A DNA stretch of 64,000 bases from CAVRTJ01 sp964507185 (GTDB lineage Bacteria; Acidobacteriota; UBA4820; DSQY01), in assembly GCA_964507185.1 (NCBI GenBank), contig CAZDOY010000001.1, forward strand, positions 103,057 to 167,056, given 5' to 3'. Below, in pieces: positions 1 to 9,533 of the stretch (position 1 is its first letter; each line of letters starts with the position of its first letter). A model generated the notes under the pieces. The model saw only the letters and a program-made list of their open reading frames with translations, searched no databases and was not told the origin of the DNA. The position numbers and the translations under genes are program-made.

Positions 1-1
1 C

Positions 2-271
2 CTCCGGCGGGAGGTCCGCATCGCCAAGGCGGGTGTACCCACGCGGCCCATCCAGGTATCGGCCGAGTTCTACCAGATCCTTCTCGTCGTCAAGAGCTAC
101 GAACGATACACGCTTCCCCTGCAGGACATGGCGCCGCACATCCGTCTGACCATTTCGGATGCCAAGGGCGATCAACTCCTCGACGCCTACATGGCCGGAC
201 TGCGCCGCCGCTTTAAAATCACGGTGTTTTGGTCTAAACTGCCCTTTACCTACCGGAAGGAGACCCAATGA
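2..271 (+). CDS. Parvulin-type peptidyl-prolyl isomerase, C-terminal fragment (5' end outside window)
   Basis: The reading frame is open from base 2 to a TGA at 269-271, giving about 89 C-terminal residues. The stretch YQILLVVKSYERY followed by a helical tail with 'LLDAYMAGLRRRFKITVFW' resembles the end of PpiC/SurA-type parvulins, where the last strand of the isomerase domain runs into a C-terminal helix. It would act as a periplasmic folding chaperone for outer-membrane proteins. Its TGA overlaps the ATG of the next gene (ATGA, 268-271), and that gene is a second parvulin, which supports the call and points to a translationally coupled pair. The start, signal peptide and isomerase core are not in the window, so the family rests on the C-terminus and the neighbour. 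Confidence 0.6.
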   Translation, partial: LRREVRIAKAGVPTRPIQVSAEFYQILLVVKSYERYTLPLQDMAPHIRLTISDAKGDQLLDAYMAGLRRRFKITVFWSKLPFTYRKETQ

Positions 272-1230
272 GCCGCCGCAGCCTTTTCGCCCTCGTTCTC
301 ATGTTGGCTGTCTGGCCCCTGTCCAGCTGGTCACACGTGATAGAAGAAATCGTCATCAAGGTCAACGATTCGATTATTACCCGCACCGAATACGAAAGCA
401 GGCTCAAAAGTACGGAGGCCGCCCTCAGAAAGGAATATAAGGGCCCGGATCTGGAAGCGCAGATAAAGGTCCTGCCGCAGAAACTGCTCGATCAGATGGA
501 GGACGAGCTTCTTCTGGTGGAAAAGGCCAAGCAGCTCTATCAGGTGGACATGATCGTGGACCACCAGTTGGATGACTTCATGAAAGAAAACCACCTGAAG
601 ACCAAGGCCGATCTGGCGAAGGCCCTGCAGGCTCAGGGGCTCACCATGGCGGAGTTCCGCAAACAGATCACGCTAATCTACGTGCCCGAATTCATGAAGA
701 GCCGGGAGATCAGGAGCGACATCTCGATTTCCACGGATGAGATCAAGAAGTACTACGACGAGCACAAGAACGACCTGGCGCCCAAGGCCCAGGTGCATCT
801 CCAGGAAATCCTGATCCTGAAGAGCGATCATACCAAGGAACAGGCGGAAGCCCTGGCCGACGAAATCAGGAAGCAGTACAAGGCCGGAACGGATTTCGGC
901 GAGCTGGCGGAAAAGTATTCGGAAGCTTTCTCTAGAAGCAAGAAGGGCGATGCGGGGTGGTTCACGCGCGGCGATCTCTCGCCCTCGATCGCCGATGCGG
1001 TTTTTTCCCTCAAGGCGGGCAGCACGACGCCCGACCTAGTGCCCACGAACGTGGGCTGGTACATTTTCAGGGTGGAGGCGGTCAAGGAGCCCGATGTCCC
1101 GAGTCTGGACCAGGCGAGGGCACAGATCGTCGAGGCTCTGAAGGAAGAGAAGTTCAAGAAGGCCTACGCCTCCTACATCAAGCGCCTGAAGGCCGAGAAC
1201 TACGTCTGGGTCAACCCGAAATACGTGTAG
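268..1230 (+). CDS. SurA-like periplasmic chaperone / peptidyl-prolyl cis-trans isomerase
   Basis: This 320-residue protein begins with a signal peptide (residues 1 to about 22, hydrophobic core LFALVLMLAVWPL). A SurA_N-like chaperone region follows, starting with 'IVIKVNDSIITRTEYE' and a long helical segment. A parvulin (PpiC) domain covers roughly residues 168-280, with the typical 'LQEILI', 'FGELAEKYSEA' and 'GDAGWF' signatures. The role would be chaperoning and prolyl isomerisation of outer-membrane beta-barrels in the periplasm, fitting the large receptors and porin encoded elsewhere in the window. The start ATG overlaps the upstream parvulin's stop by 4 bases. It has one PPIase domain, against two in E. 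coli SurA. Confidence 0.9.
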   Translation: MSRRSLFALVLMLAVWPLSSWSHVIEEIVIKVNDSIITRTEYESRLKSTEAALRKEYKGPDLEAQIKVLPQKLLDQMEDELLLVEKAKQLYQVDMIVDHQLDDFMKENHLKTKADLAKALQAQGLTMAEFRKQITLIYVPEFMKSREIRSDISISTDEIKKYYDEHKNDLAPKAQVHLQEILILKSDHTKEQAEALADEIRKQYKAGTDFGELAEKYSEAFSRSKKGDAGWFTRGDLSPSIADAVFSLKAGSTTPDLVPTNVGWYIFRVEAVKEPDVPSLDQARAQIVEALKEEKFKKAYASYIKRLKAENYVWVNPKYV

Positions 1231-1248
1231 AAGCCGGCTAGTGGCCAC

Positions 1249-1497
1249 GTGAGACTGGACCTCTTTCTAAAGAATACGCGGCTCGTCAAGAGACGTTCTT
1301 CCGCCAGGAATTTCGCCAGGGGCGGAGGCGTCCTGGTCAACGGGCACCCGGCAAAACCCGGAAAGGACGTCAAGGCGGGCGACGTGGTGACCCTCCTCGA
1401 CATGGACGAGCCTCCGAGGCACGTCGAGATCGTCGCCGAAGCCGGAAAGCCGGTTCCTAAGGGCCGTGAAGCAGACTTTTTTAGGATGCTCGATTGA
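1249..1497 (+). CDS. S4-domain RNA-binding protein (RqcP/Hsp15-like)
   Basis: An 82-residue protein with a GTG start, 18 bases after the parvulin stop. Nearly the whole protein is one S4 RNA-binding domain: 'MRLDLFLKNTRLVKRRSSA' is the first helix pair and 'GGVLVNGHPAKPGKDVKAGD' the loop-strand part. Stand-alone S4 proteins of this size (Hsp15, RqcP/YlmH-type) bind rRNA or the 50S-peptidyl-tRNA complex in ribosome rescue. An NFACT-family protein, a possible partner in that process, is encoded at 32129-33484. Assignment to RqcP rather than another small S4 protein is inference. The gene ends at the start of dusB. Confidence 0.85.
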   Translation: MRLDLFLKNTRLVKRRSSARNFARGGGVLVNGHPAKPGKDVKAGDVVTLLDMDEPPRHVEIVAEAGKPVPKGREADFFRMLD

Positions 1498-2543
1498 ACG
1501 CATGGTGTGAGATGGACGGCATGTCTGGGGCCCGGCCGGTACCGGCACCATGCCCCGAGTCCTACAGGCTCGGAAGGGTCACCATTTCGCCGGCCCTTGC
1601 CCTTGCCCCCATGGCCGGACTGACGGATGTGACCTTCCGGCGCGTGGTGAAGCGCTGCGGTGGCGTGGGGCTCGTCGTCTCGGAGATCCTCTCGTCGGAG
1701 GCCCTGGTCAGGGGCGCCCTCCGGACCGAGGACTACCTCAGGATAGGGAAGGCCGAACATCCGGTCGCCCTCCAGCTTTCCGGTTCGGATCCCGGACACA
1801 TGGCCGAGGCGGCGCGGCGCTGCGAGCAGGAGGGGGCGGACATCATCGACATCAACATGGGCTGTCCGGCGCCCAAGATCACGAAGAGCCAGTGTGGCGT
1901 CGCCCTCCTGAGGGACGCGCGGCTCGCGGCCGCCGTGGCCTCGGCCGTCGTAGAGGCCGTATCCGTGCCCGTGACGGTCAAAATGAGGCTCGGCTGGTCG
2001 GAAAGGGAGATCACCTACCTCGAAGTGGCGAAGGCGCTCGTGGATGCCGGTGCCGCCGGGCTCGCGCTGCACGGCAGGACGCGATCGCAAGGCTACTCGG
2101 GACGGGCGGATTGGACGAGGATCGCTGCCTTGAAAGCATCCGTCCCAGTTCCCGTCGTCGGCAACGGCGACGTGAAGACTCCGGAGGATGCCGTCGAGCT
2201 CTGGCGGACGACGGGCTGCGACGGCGTCATGGTGGGGAGGGCGGCCGTCAAGAATCCCTGGATATTCAACCAGATCGAGGCGTACCGGACGACGGGTACC
2301 TATCGATCTCCGACCATGAGCGAAAGGATCGACCTCATCCTCGACCATTTCGACGAATTGCTGGGAATCGGGCCTCCGGGTCTCGCCCTCCATCGCATGA
2401 AGACCTTCCTGGGCAAGTACACCACGGGGATGCCCGGCGCCGCTGCCCTGAGGGGCAGCCTGGACCGCTACAAAGAGCCGGCCGCCCTCTACGAGGCCTT
2501 CGACGCATGGTCGCAGAGGCTGGATGCGGACTCCCCGGACTGA
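1494..2543 (+). CDS. dusB: tRNA-dihydrouridine synthase (DusB family)
   Basis: A flavin-dependent tRNA-dihydrouridine synthase of about 349 residues, reducing uridine in the tRNA D-loop. Visible landmarks are 'LAPMAGLTDVTFRRV' at the start of the TIM barrel, 'DINMGCPAPKI' containing the catalytic cysteine, 'VTVKMRLGW', 'ALHGRTRSQGYSG', 'VVGNGDVKTPEDA' and 'GVMVGRAAVKNPWIF' for FMN phosphate binding. The longest start is a TTG at 1494 overlapping the previous TGA (TTGA). ATG codons at 1512 and 1521 are equally possible and cost only 6-9 residues. The gene lies in the run that leads to guaA. dusB next to fis or a tRNA gene is common elsewhere, but no fis is seen here. Confidence 0.93.
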   Translation: MNAWCEMDGMSGARPVPAPCPESYRLGRVTISPALALAPMAGLTDVTFRRVVKRCGGVGLVVSEILSSEALVRGALRTEDYLRIGKAEHPVALQLSGSDPGHMAEAARRCEQEGADIIDINMGCPAPKITKSQCGVALLRDARLAAAVASAVVEAVSVPVTVKMRLGWSEREITYLEVAKALVDAGAAGLALHGRTRSQGYSGRADWTRIAALKASVPVPVVGNGDVKTPEDAVELWRTTGCDGVMVGRAAVKNPWIFNQIEAYRTTGTYRSPTMSERIDLILDHFDELLGIGPPGLALHRMKTFLGKYTTGMPGAAALRGSLDRYKEPAALYEAFDAWSQRLDADSPD

Positions 2544-2578
2544 ATCCGGCACCACGCCGGCGGGAACGGAAAACGATC

Positions 2579-2608
2579 TTGTTGCCCGGCGCGGTCGGGG
2601 GCTATACT
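2579..2608 (+). promoter_or_regulatory. Candidate sigma-70-type promoter for guaA
   Basis: TATACT at 2603-2608 is a good -10 element. TTGTTG at 2579-2584 lies 18 bases upstream as a partial -35. It sits in the 95-base gap between dusB and guaA and would start transcription near 2615. The -35 match is weak (3 of 6). Confidence 0.45.
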
Positions 2609-2638
2609 GGGACACTCCGGACAAAGGATACGTAGAGA

Positions 2639-4180
2639 ATGCGCGGTGAACAGACGATTCTTGTTCTTGATTTCGGCTCTCAATACACCCAGCTCATCGC
2701 ACGCCGTGTTCGCGAACTGAACGTGTACTGCGAGGTCGCACCCTTCGACATCCCGGTTTCGGAGATCGGAGACGCGGCCCCCCTGGGAATCATTCTATCG
2801 GGTGGTCCGCAATCGGTCTTCGCCAAAGGCGCACCCCACCCCGATCCCGGGCTCCTCGGACTCGGAGTCCCCGTCCTGGGCATATGTTACGGCATGCAGT
2901 GGATGGCCCACATCCTGGGCGGGACGGTCCGCCGGTCCGACCACCGGGAGTACGGTCCCGCCGAATTCTCGGGCTCCCGCGAAAGCCTCCTGTTCGAGGG
3001 GCTCCCGGACGGACAGCCCATATGGATGAGCCACGGAGACCGCGTAGAAGGACTGCCCCCCGGTTTCAGGGCCGCCGGGTCGACGCCGAACGCCGCCGTC
3101 GCCGCCATGGAAGACGCCGGCCGCCGCTTGTACGGCATCCAGTTTCATCCCGAGGTCACGCATACGCGGGAGGGGCGGACGATCCTCCGGCGGTTCCTTT
3201 TCGACGTATGCGGGGCGAAGGGCGACTGGACCATGGCCTCCTTCGTGGAGAAGGCGATCGCGGAGGTCAGAGAGACGGTCGGCGGAGAGCGCGTGCTCTG
3301 CGCCATCTCGGGCGGTGTGGATTCGGCGGTCATGGCGCTGCTCATCCACAGGGCCGTGGGCGACCGGCTCGAATTGCTCTTCATCGACCATGGCCTCTTG
3401 AGAAAGGACGAGGCCCGGACGGTGGAGCACACATTCGCCCGGACGTTCCACCTGAAACTGAGGTCCGTAGACGCCGGGGCCCGCTTTTTCAAGGCCCTGA
3501 AGGGACTGTCCGACCCCGAAGAAAAGAGGAAGGCGACGGGCCGGGCCTTCGTCGAGGTTTTCGAATCCGAGGCCCGTGCGCTCGGCGACATCCCGTTTCT
3601 CGCCCAGGGGACCATCTACCCGGACCGCATCGAATCGGCGGCAACGTCCCGAACGGCCGCCGTCATCAAGAGCCACCACAACGTCGGCGGGCTCCCCGAG
3701 CGCATGCGCATGCGGGTCGTGGAACCGCTGAGAGACCTGTTCAAGGACGAGGTCCGTTCGGTGGGGAGGCTTGTGGGGCTCGACGAGGCCTTCGTGGGCC
3801 GCCATCCCTTTCCGGGCCCCGGTCTCGCCGTCAGAATTCCCGGCGAGGTCAGGCCCGATGACGTGGCGGTCCTCCAGGAGGCAGACGCCCTGTTTCTCGA
3901 GGAAATACGGAAGGCGGGACTCTACGACGCCATCGCGCAGGCCTTCGCGGTGCTGCTCCCGGTGCGCAGCGTCGGGGTCATGGGAGACGAGCGCACGTAT
4001 GAGCGCGTAGTGGCCCTGAGGGCCGTGACCACGGAGGATTTCATGACGGCGGACTGGTACCGGTTCGACCACGGTTTTCTTGCCGGGGTGTCCTCGCGTA
4101 TCGTGAACGAGGTGGAGGGCGTTAACCGGGTCGTTTACGACGTGACCTCCAAGCCGCCGGGGACAATAGAATGGGAATGA
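2639..4180 (+). CDS. guaA: GMP synthase (glutamine-hydrolysing)
   Basis: GuaA converts XMP to GMP using ATP and glutamine, the last step of guanine nucleotide synthesis. The 513-residue length is normal for the two-domain form. The N-terminal class I glutamine amidotransferase shows 'LVLDFGSQYTQLIARRVRE', the nucleophile Cys83 in 'GICYGMQ' and the triad His/Glu in 'QFHPEVTHT'. The ATP-pyrophosphatase domain has the P-loop 'AISGGVDSAV' near residue 222. The C-terminal dimerisation domain ends 'NRVVYDVTSKPPGTIEWE', the conserved GuaA terminus. The start has only a weak purine run (GTAGAGA) ahead of it. The neighbour dnaE follows after 22 bases. Confidence 0.98.
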   Translation: MRGEQTILVLDFGSQYTQLIARRVRELNVYCEVAPFDIPVSEIGDAAPLGIILSGGPQSVFAKGAPHPDPGLLGLGVPVLGICYGMQWMAHILGGTVRRSDHREYGPAEFSGSRESLLFEGLPDGQPIWMSHGDRVEGLPPGFRAAGSTPNAAVAAMEDAGRRLYGIQFHPEVTHTREGRTILRRFLFDVCGAKGDWTMASFVEKAIAEVRETVGGERVLCAISGGVDSAVMALLIHRAVGDRLELLFIDHGLLRKDEARTVEHTFARTFHLKLRSVDAGARFFKALKGLSDPEEKRKATGRAFVEVFESEARALGDIPFLAQGTIYPDRIESAATSRTAAVIKSHHNVGGLPERMRMRVVEPLRDLFKDEVRSVGRLVGLDEAFVGRHPFPGPGLAVRIPGEVRPDDVAVLQEADALFLEEIRKAGLYDAIAQAFAVLLPVRSVGVMGDERTYERVVALRAVTTEDFMTADWYRFDHGFLAGVSSRIVNEVEGVNRVVYDVTSKPPGTIEWE

Positions 4181-4202
4181 CCCTCGAATTCGGGATGCGG
4201 CG

Positions 4203-7200
4203 ATGACCGAAAGACAGTTTGTCCACCTTCACCTGCACACACAGTATTCGCTTCTGGACGGCGCCTGTCGGCTGGACGACCTGATCAGCCAGACGGTGGC
4301 GCACAAATCCCAGGCCCTGGCCATAACAGACCACGGCAACCTCTTCGGGGCGGTCAAGTTCTTCAAGAAAGCGCTCAAAGCGGGACTCCGGCCCATCGTC
4401 GGGTGCGAGGCCTACCTTGCCGTCGGGTCGAGGTTCGACCAGGATACCCTCAGTCCGAGCAGGAAAAGGCCCTATTCCCACCTCATTCTCCTGTGCGAGA
4501 ACGAAAAGGGCTACAAGAACCTCTGCAAGCTCACCACCGCGGCCTTCATGGAGGGATTCCAGTACAAGCCGCGGATGGACAGGGAACTGCTCAAGGAGCA
4601 CCACGAAGGTCTCATCGCGACCTCGGCGTGCCTGGGCGGGGAAATCCCCCAGAAAATCATGCAGGGCCGCACGGAAGAGGCCCTCAGGACGGCCCTCGAG
4701 TTTCAGGACATCTTCGGCGAGGGCAACTTCTACCTCGAGATCCAGGACCAGGGCATCCCCGAGCAGGTCGAGGTGAACAGGCAGCTGACAGACATGCACC
4801 GGGAGACGGGCATCCCGCTGGTGGCCACCAACGACGTGCACTTCCTGAGGAAGGACGACTACGAGGCCCACAATATCCTCATGTGCATCCAGACCAAGAC
4901 AACCCGGGAGGATAGGGCCCGGTCCGGCAAGCTCGCCTACAGCCCCCAGCACTACCTGAAGAGCCCCGGGGAGATGTGGGAGCGGTTCGGCGATTATCCG
5001 GAAGCGCTGGAGAACACGGTGGCCATCGCCAAGCGCTGCCACTTCAGCTTCGACACCGCATCCAAGCACTACCCCGTCTTCCACGTGCCGGAGGGCCAAT
5101 CGCTGGCGACCTACTTTGAAAAGGTGGCCAGGCAGGGCTATGCGCGTCGCGTGGCCGAGGGCCTGATCAGGCAGGCCGGGGCCCATAAGAAAGAGGACTA
5201 CGAGGCGAGGTTCGAGCGTGAGCTCGACATCATCAAGAAGATGGACCTGTCGGGTTACTTCCTGGTGGTCTGGGATTTCATCCGGTACGCCAAGGACCAC
5301 GGTGTTCCGGTGGGGCCGGGCAGGGGAAGCGCCGCGGGTTCTTTCATCTCCTACTGCATGGGCATAACGGATCTGGACCCGCTTCGCTACGACCTCCTCT
5401 TCGAGCGTTTTCTCAATCCCGAGCGCGTGTCCATGCCGGATATCGACATCGATTTCTGCATGCGCGGCCGGTCCCGGGTCATCGACTACGTGACGGAAAA
5501 GTACGGGCGCGAAAACGTCGCACAGATCATCACATTCGGCGAAATGAAGGCGAGGCTTGCCATCAGGGACGTGGGCCGCGCCCTTGCCGTCCCCCTCGAC
5601 AAGGTGGACAAGATCGCGAAGATGGTGCCCGAGGAGCTCGGCGTCACGATCGAAGGTGCCCTGAACCTCTCTGCGCAGCTCAAGAGTTTCTACGACTCGG
5701 ATCCGCAGGTGAAGGAGGTTCTCGACATCGCCCGGCGCCTCGAGGGACTGACGCGTCACGCCTCAACGCACGCGGCGGGAGTCGTCATCGCCCCCAAGGC
5801 GATCACCGAATTCTGCCCGCTGCACAAGGGCAGCGGCGGCAAGGAGGACGTGACCACGCAGTTCAGCAAGGACGAGATCGAGTCCCTCGGCCTGCTGAAG
5901 ATGGACTTCCTCGGCCTGCGGACGCTGACCATCCTCAACGACGCGCTCGAACTGATCCGGCGCTCCGGCGGCGATCCCCCCGATCTGGCCGCCGTACCGC
6001 TCGATGACCCCGAAACCCTTGACCTCTTCGGCCGGGGCAACACGGACGGGGTCTTCCAGTTCGAGTCCGGCGGGATGAAGGACATCCTCCGCCGGCTCAA
6101 GCCGAAGCGCTTCGAAGACCTGATCGTCCTGAACGCGCTCTACCGGCCGGGGCCCCTGGACGCCGGCATGATCGGGGAGTACATCGCGAGGGCGCACGGG
6201 AGGAAACAGCCCGAGTACCCGATCCGGGAGATAGAGGACATCCTGAAGGAAACCCTGGGCGTTATCGTCTACCAGGAGCAGGTGATGCTCATCGCCCACC
6301 ACCTCGCGGGTTTCACGCTCGGACAGGCGGACAGCCTCCGGAAGGCGATGGCAAAGAAGGACGCCTCCGCCATGCAGACCCAGCGGAAGCTCTTCATGGA
6401 AGGCTGCCGCGAGAGGGGCGTCGACATCAAGAAGGCCGAGGACCTCTTCGACAACATGGAGACCTTCGGCCGGTACGGCTTCAACAAATCACACTCCGCC
6501 GCCTACGCTTACGTGGCTTTCCAGACGGCCTTTCTCAAGGCCCATTTCCCCACGCACTTCATGGCGGCCATGCTGTCCGCCTGGGCCGACAACACGGACG
6601 AAATCCTCAAATACATGAACAGCTGCCGGGAGATGGGCATCAAGCTTCTCCCGCCCGACGTGAACCTGAGTGAGGAGGGGTTCACGATAGAAGACGGGGC
6701 CGTCCGGTACGGGCTCTCGGCCATCAAGAACGTGGGACAGGCCTCCGTGGAGGCCATCATCGAGGCCAGGAACAGGGTGGGCCCGTTCACGGATCTGTTC
6801 CAGTTCTGTCGCGAGGTGGACCGCTTTCACGTGAACAAAAGGGTCCTTGAGAACCTCGCCCAATCGGGCGCCATGGACCGGTTCGGCGTGCCGAGATGGG
6901 ACCTGATAGCCTCCCTGGAACACGCCATGTCCATGGCGGCCAGGGACCAGGACGACCGCATGCGCGGGCAGGCCGGACTCTTCGGCGAAGAGGACATGAA
7001 GGAAGCTCCCATCCAGTACCAGAAGGGAGAGGCCTGGCGGGACATGGAGAAGTTCAGCCGGGAGAAAGCCAGCCTGGGCGTCTATCTCAGCGGACACCCG
7101 CTCATGGAACAGCAAGAGGTCCTCAACCGGTACGCCACCCACTCGCTGTCCGACCTCGGCAACCTCGGCGAGCCGGCCGAGGTGACCGTGGGCGGCATCG

Positions 7201-7739
7201 TCACCACGTGGCACCAGCGCAAGAGCAAGGCCAAGGGCGAAATGTACGGCATTCTCACCCTCGAAGATCTGGAGTCCAGGGCGGAGGTTCTCCTCTTCAA
7301 GGAGACTTACGCCAATTACCAGGAACGCGTGGCCAAGGACGCGGCCGTCCTCGTGGTGGGCAAGGCCACCAGGGAGGACCAGAAAGCGAAGATCATCGCC
7401 AGTGCCGTGGTACCCTTGAAGAACGCCGACGAGGAACTCGAACTGAAGGCCGCCGGCGTCGTGCTCAACGTCCCGTCGGCCCTGTGCGAGGAGGACTGGC
7501 TGCTGGATCTCGAAGTGCTGCTGAGGCGCTACAAGGGCCCGTTGCCGACGTACATGGATGTGATCGAAGAAGGCCGCAAGGTGACCAGGGTCATGCTCGG
7601 ACCCACCTGCCGCGTAAAAAGCGGCAAGGACCTGCTGGGCGAGCTCGAGGCGTTCTTGGGCAAGGGGCGGGTCAAGTTCATTTTTCGACCCGCTAACGGC
7701 AACGGACGGGGTAAATCCAGGCCTCGGGTAGGGGCCTGA
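4203..7739 (+). CDS. dnaE: DNA polymerase III subunit alpha
   Basis: This is the catalytic subunit of the replicative polymerase, 1178 residues, typical of DnaE1. The N-terminal PHP domain starts 'HLHLHTQYSLLDG' with intact metal-ligand-like histidines. The palm has 'GPGRGSAAGS' and the catalytic 'PDIDIDFC'. Further landmarks are the fingers region ('FGRYGFNKSHSAAYA'), helix-hairpin-helix residues near 'GLSAIKNVG', and an OB-fold near residues 990-1070 ('VTVGGIVTTWHQRKSKAKGEMYG'). No DnaQ-like exonuclease is fused, so this is not the PolC type. A small spacer of 32 bases leads into accA, and the dnaE-accA order is common in many bacteria. Confidence 0.98.
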   Translation: MTERQFVHLHLHTQYSLLDGACRLDDLISQTVAHKSQALAITDHGNLFGAVKFFKKALKAGLRPIVGCEAYLAVGSRFDQDTLSPSRKRPYSHLILLCENEKGYKNLCKLTTAAFMEGFQYKPRMDRELLKEHHEGLIATSACLGGEIPQKIMQGRTEEALRTALEFQDIFGEGNFYLEIQDQGIPEQVEVNRQLTDMHRETGIPLVATNDVHFLRKDDYEAHNILMCIQTKTTREDRARSGKLAYSPQHYLKSPGEMWERFGDYPEALENTVAIAKRCHFSFDTASKHYPVFHVPEGQSLATYFEKVARQGYARRVAEGLIRQAGAHKKEDYEARFERELDIIKKMDLSGYFLVVWDFIRYAKDHGVPVGPGRGSAAGSFISYCMGITDLDPLRYDLLFERFLNPERVSMPDIDIDFCMRGRSRVIDYVTEKYGRENVAQIITFGEMKARLAIRDVGRALAVPLDKVDKIAKMVPEELGVTIEGALNLSAQLKSFYDSDPQVKEVLDIARRLEGLTRHASTHAAGVVIAPKAITEFCPLHKGSGGKEDVTTQFSKDEIESLGLLKMDFLGLRTLTILNDALELIRRSGGDPPDLAAVPLDDPETLDLFGRGNTDGVFQFESGGMKDILRRLKPKRFEDLIVLNALYRPGPLDAGMIGEYIARAHGRKQPEYPIREIEDILKETLGVIVYQEQVMLIAHHLAGFTLGQADSLRKAMAKKDASAMQTQRKLFMEGCRERGVDIKKAEDLFDNMETFGRYGFNKSHSAAYAYVAFQTAFLKAHFPTHFMAAMLSAWADNTDEILKYMNSCREMGIKLLPPDVNLSEEGFTIEDGAVRYGLSAIKNVGQASVEAIIEARNRVGPFTDLFQFCREVDRFHVNKRVLENLAQSGAMDRFGVPRWDLIASLEHAMSMAARDQDDRMRGQAGLFGEEDMKEAPIQYQKGEAWRDMEKFSREKASLGVYLSGHPLMEQQEVLNRYATHSLSDLGNLGEPAEVTVGGIVTTWHQRKSKAKGEMYGILTLEDLESRAEVLLFKETYANYQERVAKDAAVLVVGKATREDQKAKIIASAVVPLKNADEELELKAAGVVLNVPSALCEEDWLLDLEVLLRRYKGPLPTYMDVIEEGRKVTRVMLGPTCRVKSGKDLLGELEAFLGKGRVKFIFRPANGNGRGKSRPRVGA

Positions 7740-7771
7740 CACGTCGAAGCAGCCATGTTGAAGAGGCGATC

Positions 7772-8785
7772 ATGAAAGATCCCCGGGATTTCGAAAGACC
7801 GATCCTCGAGCTCGAGGCCAAGATCGAGAACATCTCCCTTTTCGGGGAAGGGCAGAAGCGGGAAAAAGAGCTCGCGACGCTCCAGAAGAAGCTCGAAAAG
7901 CTGAGGAAGGAGACCTTCGCCAAGCTCACGCCGTGGCAGGTCGTCCAGGTGGCCAGGCATCCAAAACGGCCCTACGCGTTGGACTATATAGCAGGAATTT
8001 TCACGGACTTCATAGAACTGCACGGCGACCGCGCTTTTGCGGACGATCCGGCCATCGTGGCGGGGTTCGCCCGTTTTCACGGCAGGCCGGTGTGCGTGAT
8101 AGGGCACCAGAAGGGACGCGACACGAAGCAGAAAATCTACAGGAATTTCGGCATGCCCCGCCCCGAGGGATATCGCAAGGCGCTGAGAATCATGCGCATG
8201 GCGGAAAAATTCGGCATGCCGATCATCACGCTGATAGACACACCCGGCGCCTATCCCGGCATGGATGCGGAAGAGCGCGGCCAGGCCGAGGCCATTGCCG
8301 CCAACCTGCGGGCCATGGCCCTGCTCCGCACGCCCATCCTGGTCACGGTCACGGGCGAGGGCGGCAGCGGCGGTGCCCTGGCTCTGGGGATCGGCGACCG
8401 GGTCAACATGCTTCAATATGCGATCTACTCCGTCATCTCACCGGAGGGATGCGCGGCCATCCTCTGGAAGGACGCCACGCAGGCCGAGGCCGCCGCCGCC
8501 GCGCTCAAGCTCACGGCGCAGGACCTCCTCGAACTTGACCTGATAGACCGCGTCATCGAGGAGCCGCTGGGAGGCGCTCACGTCGCCCCCGGGGTCGTAT
8601 TCGAATCCCTGGGCAAGATCCTGCAACAGGAACTCGACGAACTTGCGGACTTCTCGGAGGACGATCTCATCGAGGCCCGGTACAAGAAATTCAGGGCCAT
8701 GGGCAACGTGCTTATTCCCGGGTCATCTCCATCCGAGTCAAAACAGGCGGGCTCGCCCAGGAAGCCCCGGCGTTCCGCTCGCTGA
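7772..8785 (+). CDS. accA: Acetyl-CoA carboxylase carboxyltransferase subunit alpha
   Basis: AccA is half of the carboxyltransferase that passes the carboxyl group from biotin to acetyl-CoA, the first step of fatty-acid synthesis. The 337-residue length matches the family. Visible signatures are the N-terminal helical part 'PILELEAKIENI', 'LHGDRAFADDPAIVAGFARF', 'GHQKGRDTKQKIYRNFGM', 'LIDTPGAYPGMDAEERGQAEAIA' in two blocks, and the crotonase-fold oxyanion region 'GEGGSGGALALGIGD'. AccD is not in the window. The C-terminal tail (about 20 residues rich in Ser, Lys and Arg) is extra. An ATG with 'GGCGATC' ahead is used as the start. Confidence 0.97.
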   Translation: MKDPRDFERPILELEAKIENISLFGEGQKREKELATLQKKLEKLRKETFAKLTPWQVVQVARHPKRPYALDYIAGIFTDFIELHGDRAFADDPAIVAGFARFHGRPVCVIGHQKGRDTKQKIYRNFGMPRPEGYRKALRIMRMAEKFGMPIITLIDTPGAYPGMDAEERGQAEAIAANLRAMALLRTPILVTVTGEGGSGGALALGIGDRVNMLQYAIYSVISPEGCAAILWKDATQAEAAAAALKLTAQDLLELDLIDRVIEEPLGGAHVAPGVVFESLGKILQQELDELADFSEDDLIEARYKKFRAMGNVLIPGSSPSESKQAGSPRKPRRSAR

Positions 8786-8846
8786 CTTGACTTGAGGCAA
8801 GACCTGCCCTATCGTGCCGAAGGATAGGGGGGCGAGGACAAAGAAC

Positions 8847-9515
8847 ATGGCTCTATATCAAGTGCAGATCGAAAGCCAGGCCAGGACCGTCTACACGGAA
8901 TGGGAAGGCGGGGCCTTGGAAAGGGCCACGCCGCTCATCGTGCGGACGGACTTCGGACAGACCTACGCCGAGGTTCTGGAGGGCAGGAGTTTCATGGCTC
9001 CCCGTGTTTCCCACGTGCAGACCGTCTCGATGTTGCGCCTGGCCACCGAGGAGGACAGGAAGAAACGCGCCCGCCAGCGGCAGATCGAAAAGGACGCCTT
9101 CATATTCTGCAGGGACCAGGCGCGCGCCATGAACCTGGAGATGAAGGTCGTCTACGTCCATATGTATTTCGACGAATCGCGGCTCCTTTTCGTATACACT
9201 TCCGAGAGCCGCGTCGATTTTCGCGAGCTGGTCCGCACCCTGGCCCACCAGTACCGGACGAGGATCGAAATGCGCCAGGTGGGCGTCCGGGACGAGGCCA
9301 AGCTCCTCGGCGGCTACGGACACTGCGGCAGGCCCCTCTGCTGCTCGTCGCACCTTCATCAGTTCTACCCGATAACCATCCGGATGGCCAAGGACCAGGG
9401 ATTGAGTCTCAATCCCGCCAAGATCTCCGGGCGATGCGGCCGCCTGATGTGCTGTCTGCGCTACGAATGTCCACAGCGGAAAAAGAGCCCCCAGCCCTCC
9501 CAGCCGGAGGAATAG
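8847..9515 (+). CDS. PSP1-domain protein, RicT (YaaT)-like
   Basis: A protein of about 222 residues whose core is the PSP1 C-terminal domain. The characteristic cysteine motifs 'GHCGRPLCCS' and 'GRCGRLMCCLRYE' are present. In Bacillus, the homologue RicT (YaaT) forms a complex with RicA and RicF that carries Fe-S clusters and affects RNA processing. Whether that role holds here is unknown. I prefer the ATG at 8847, because GGCGAGG lies 9 bases ahead. An upstream in-frame GTG at 8814 would add 11 residues but has no well-placed ribosome site. The gene is followed by the Hfq-like gene, so two putative RNA-metabolism proteins sit side by side. Confidence 0.88.
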   Translation: MALYQVQIESQARTVYTEWEGGALERATPLIVRTDFGQTYAEVLEGRSFMAPRVSHVQTVSMLRLATEEDRKKRARQRQIEKDAFIFCRDQARAMNLEMKVVYVHMYFDESRLLFVYTSESRVDFRELVRTLAHQYRTRIEMRQVGVRDEAKLLGGYGHCGRPLCCSSHLHQFYPITIRMAKDQGLSLNPAKISGRCGRLMCCLRYECPQRKKSPQPSQPEE

Positions 9516-9533
9516 TCCGGCAAGGAGCATGAG

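Noticed and set aside
4122..5759. A 545-codon open frame antisense to dnaE.
   Set aside because: The sense strand encodes the conserved PHP and palm motifs; the antisense product has no motif. It is a by-product of high GC.
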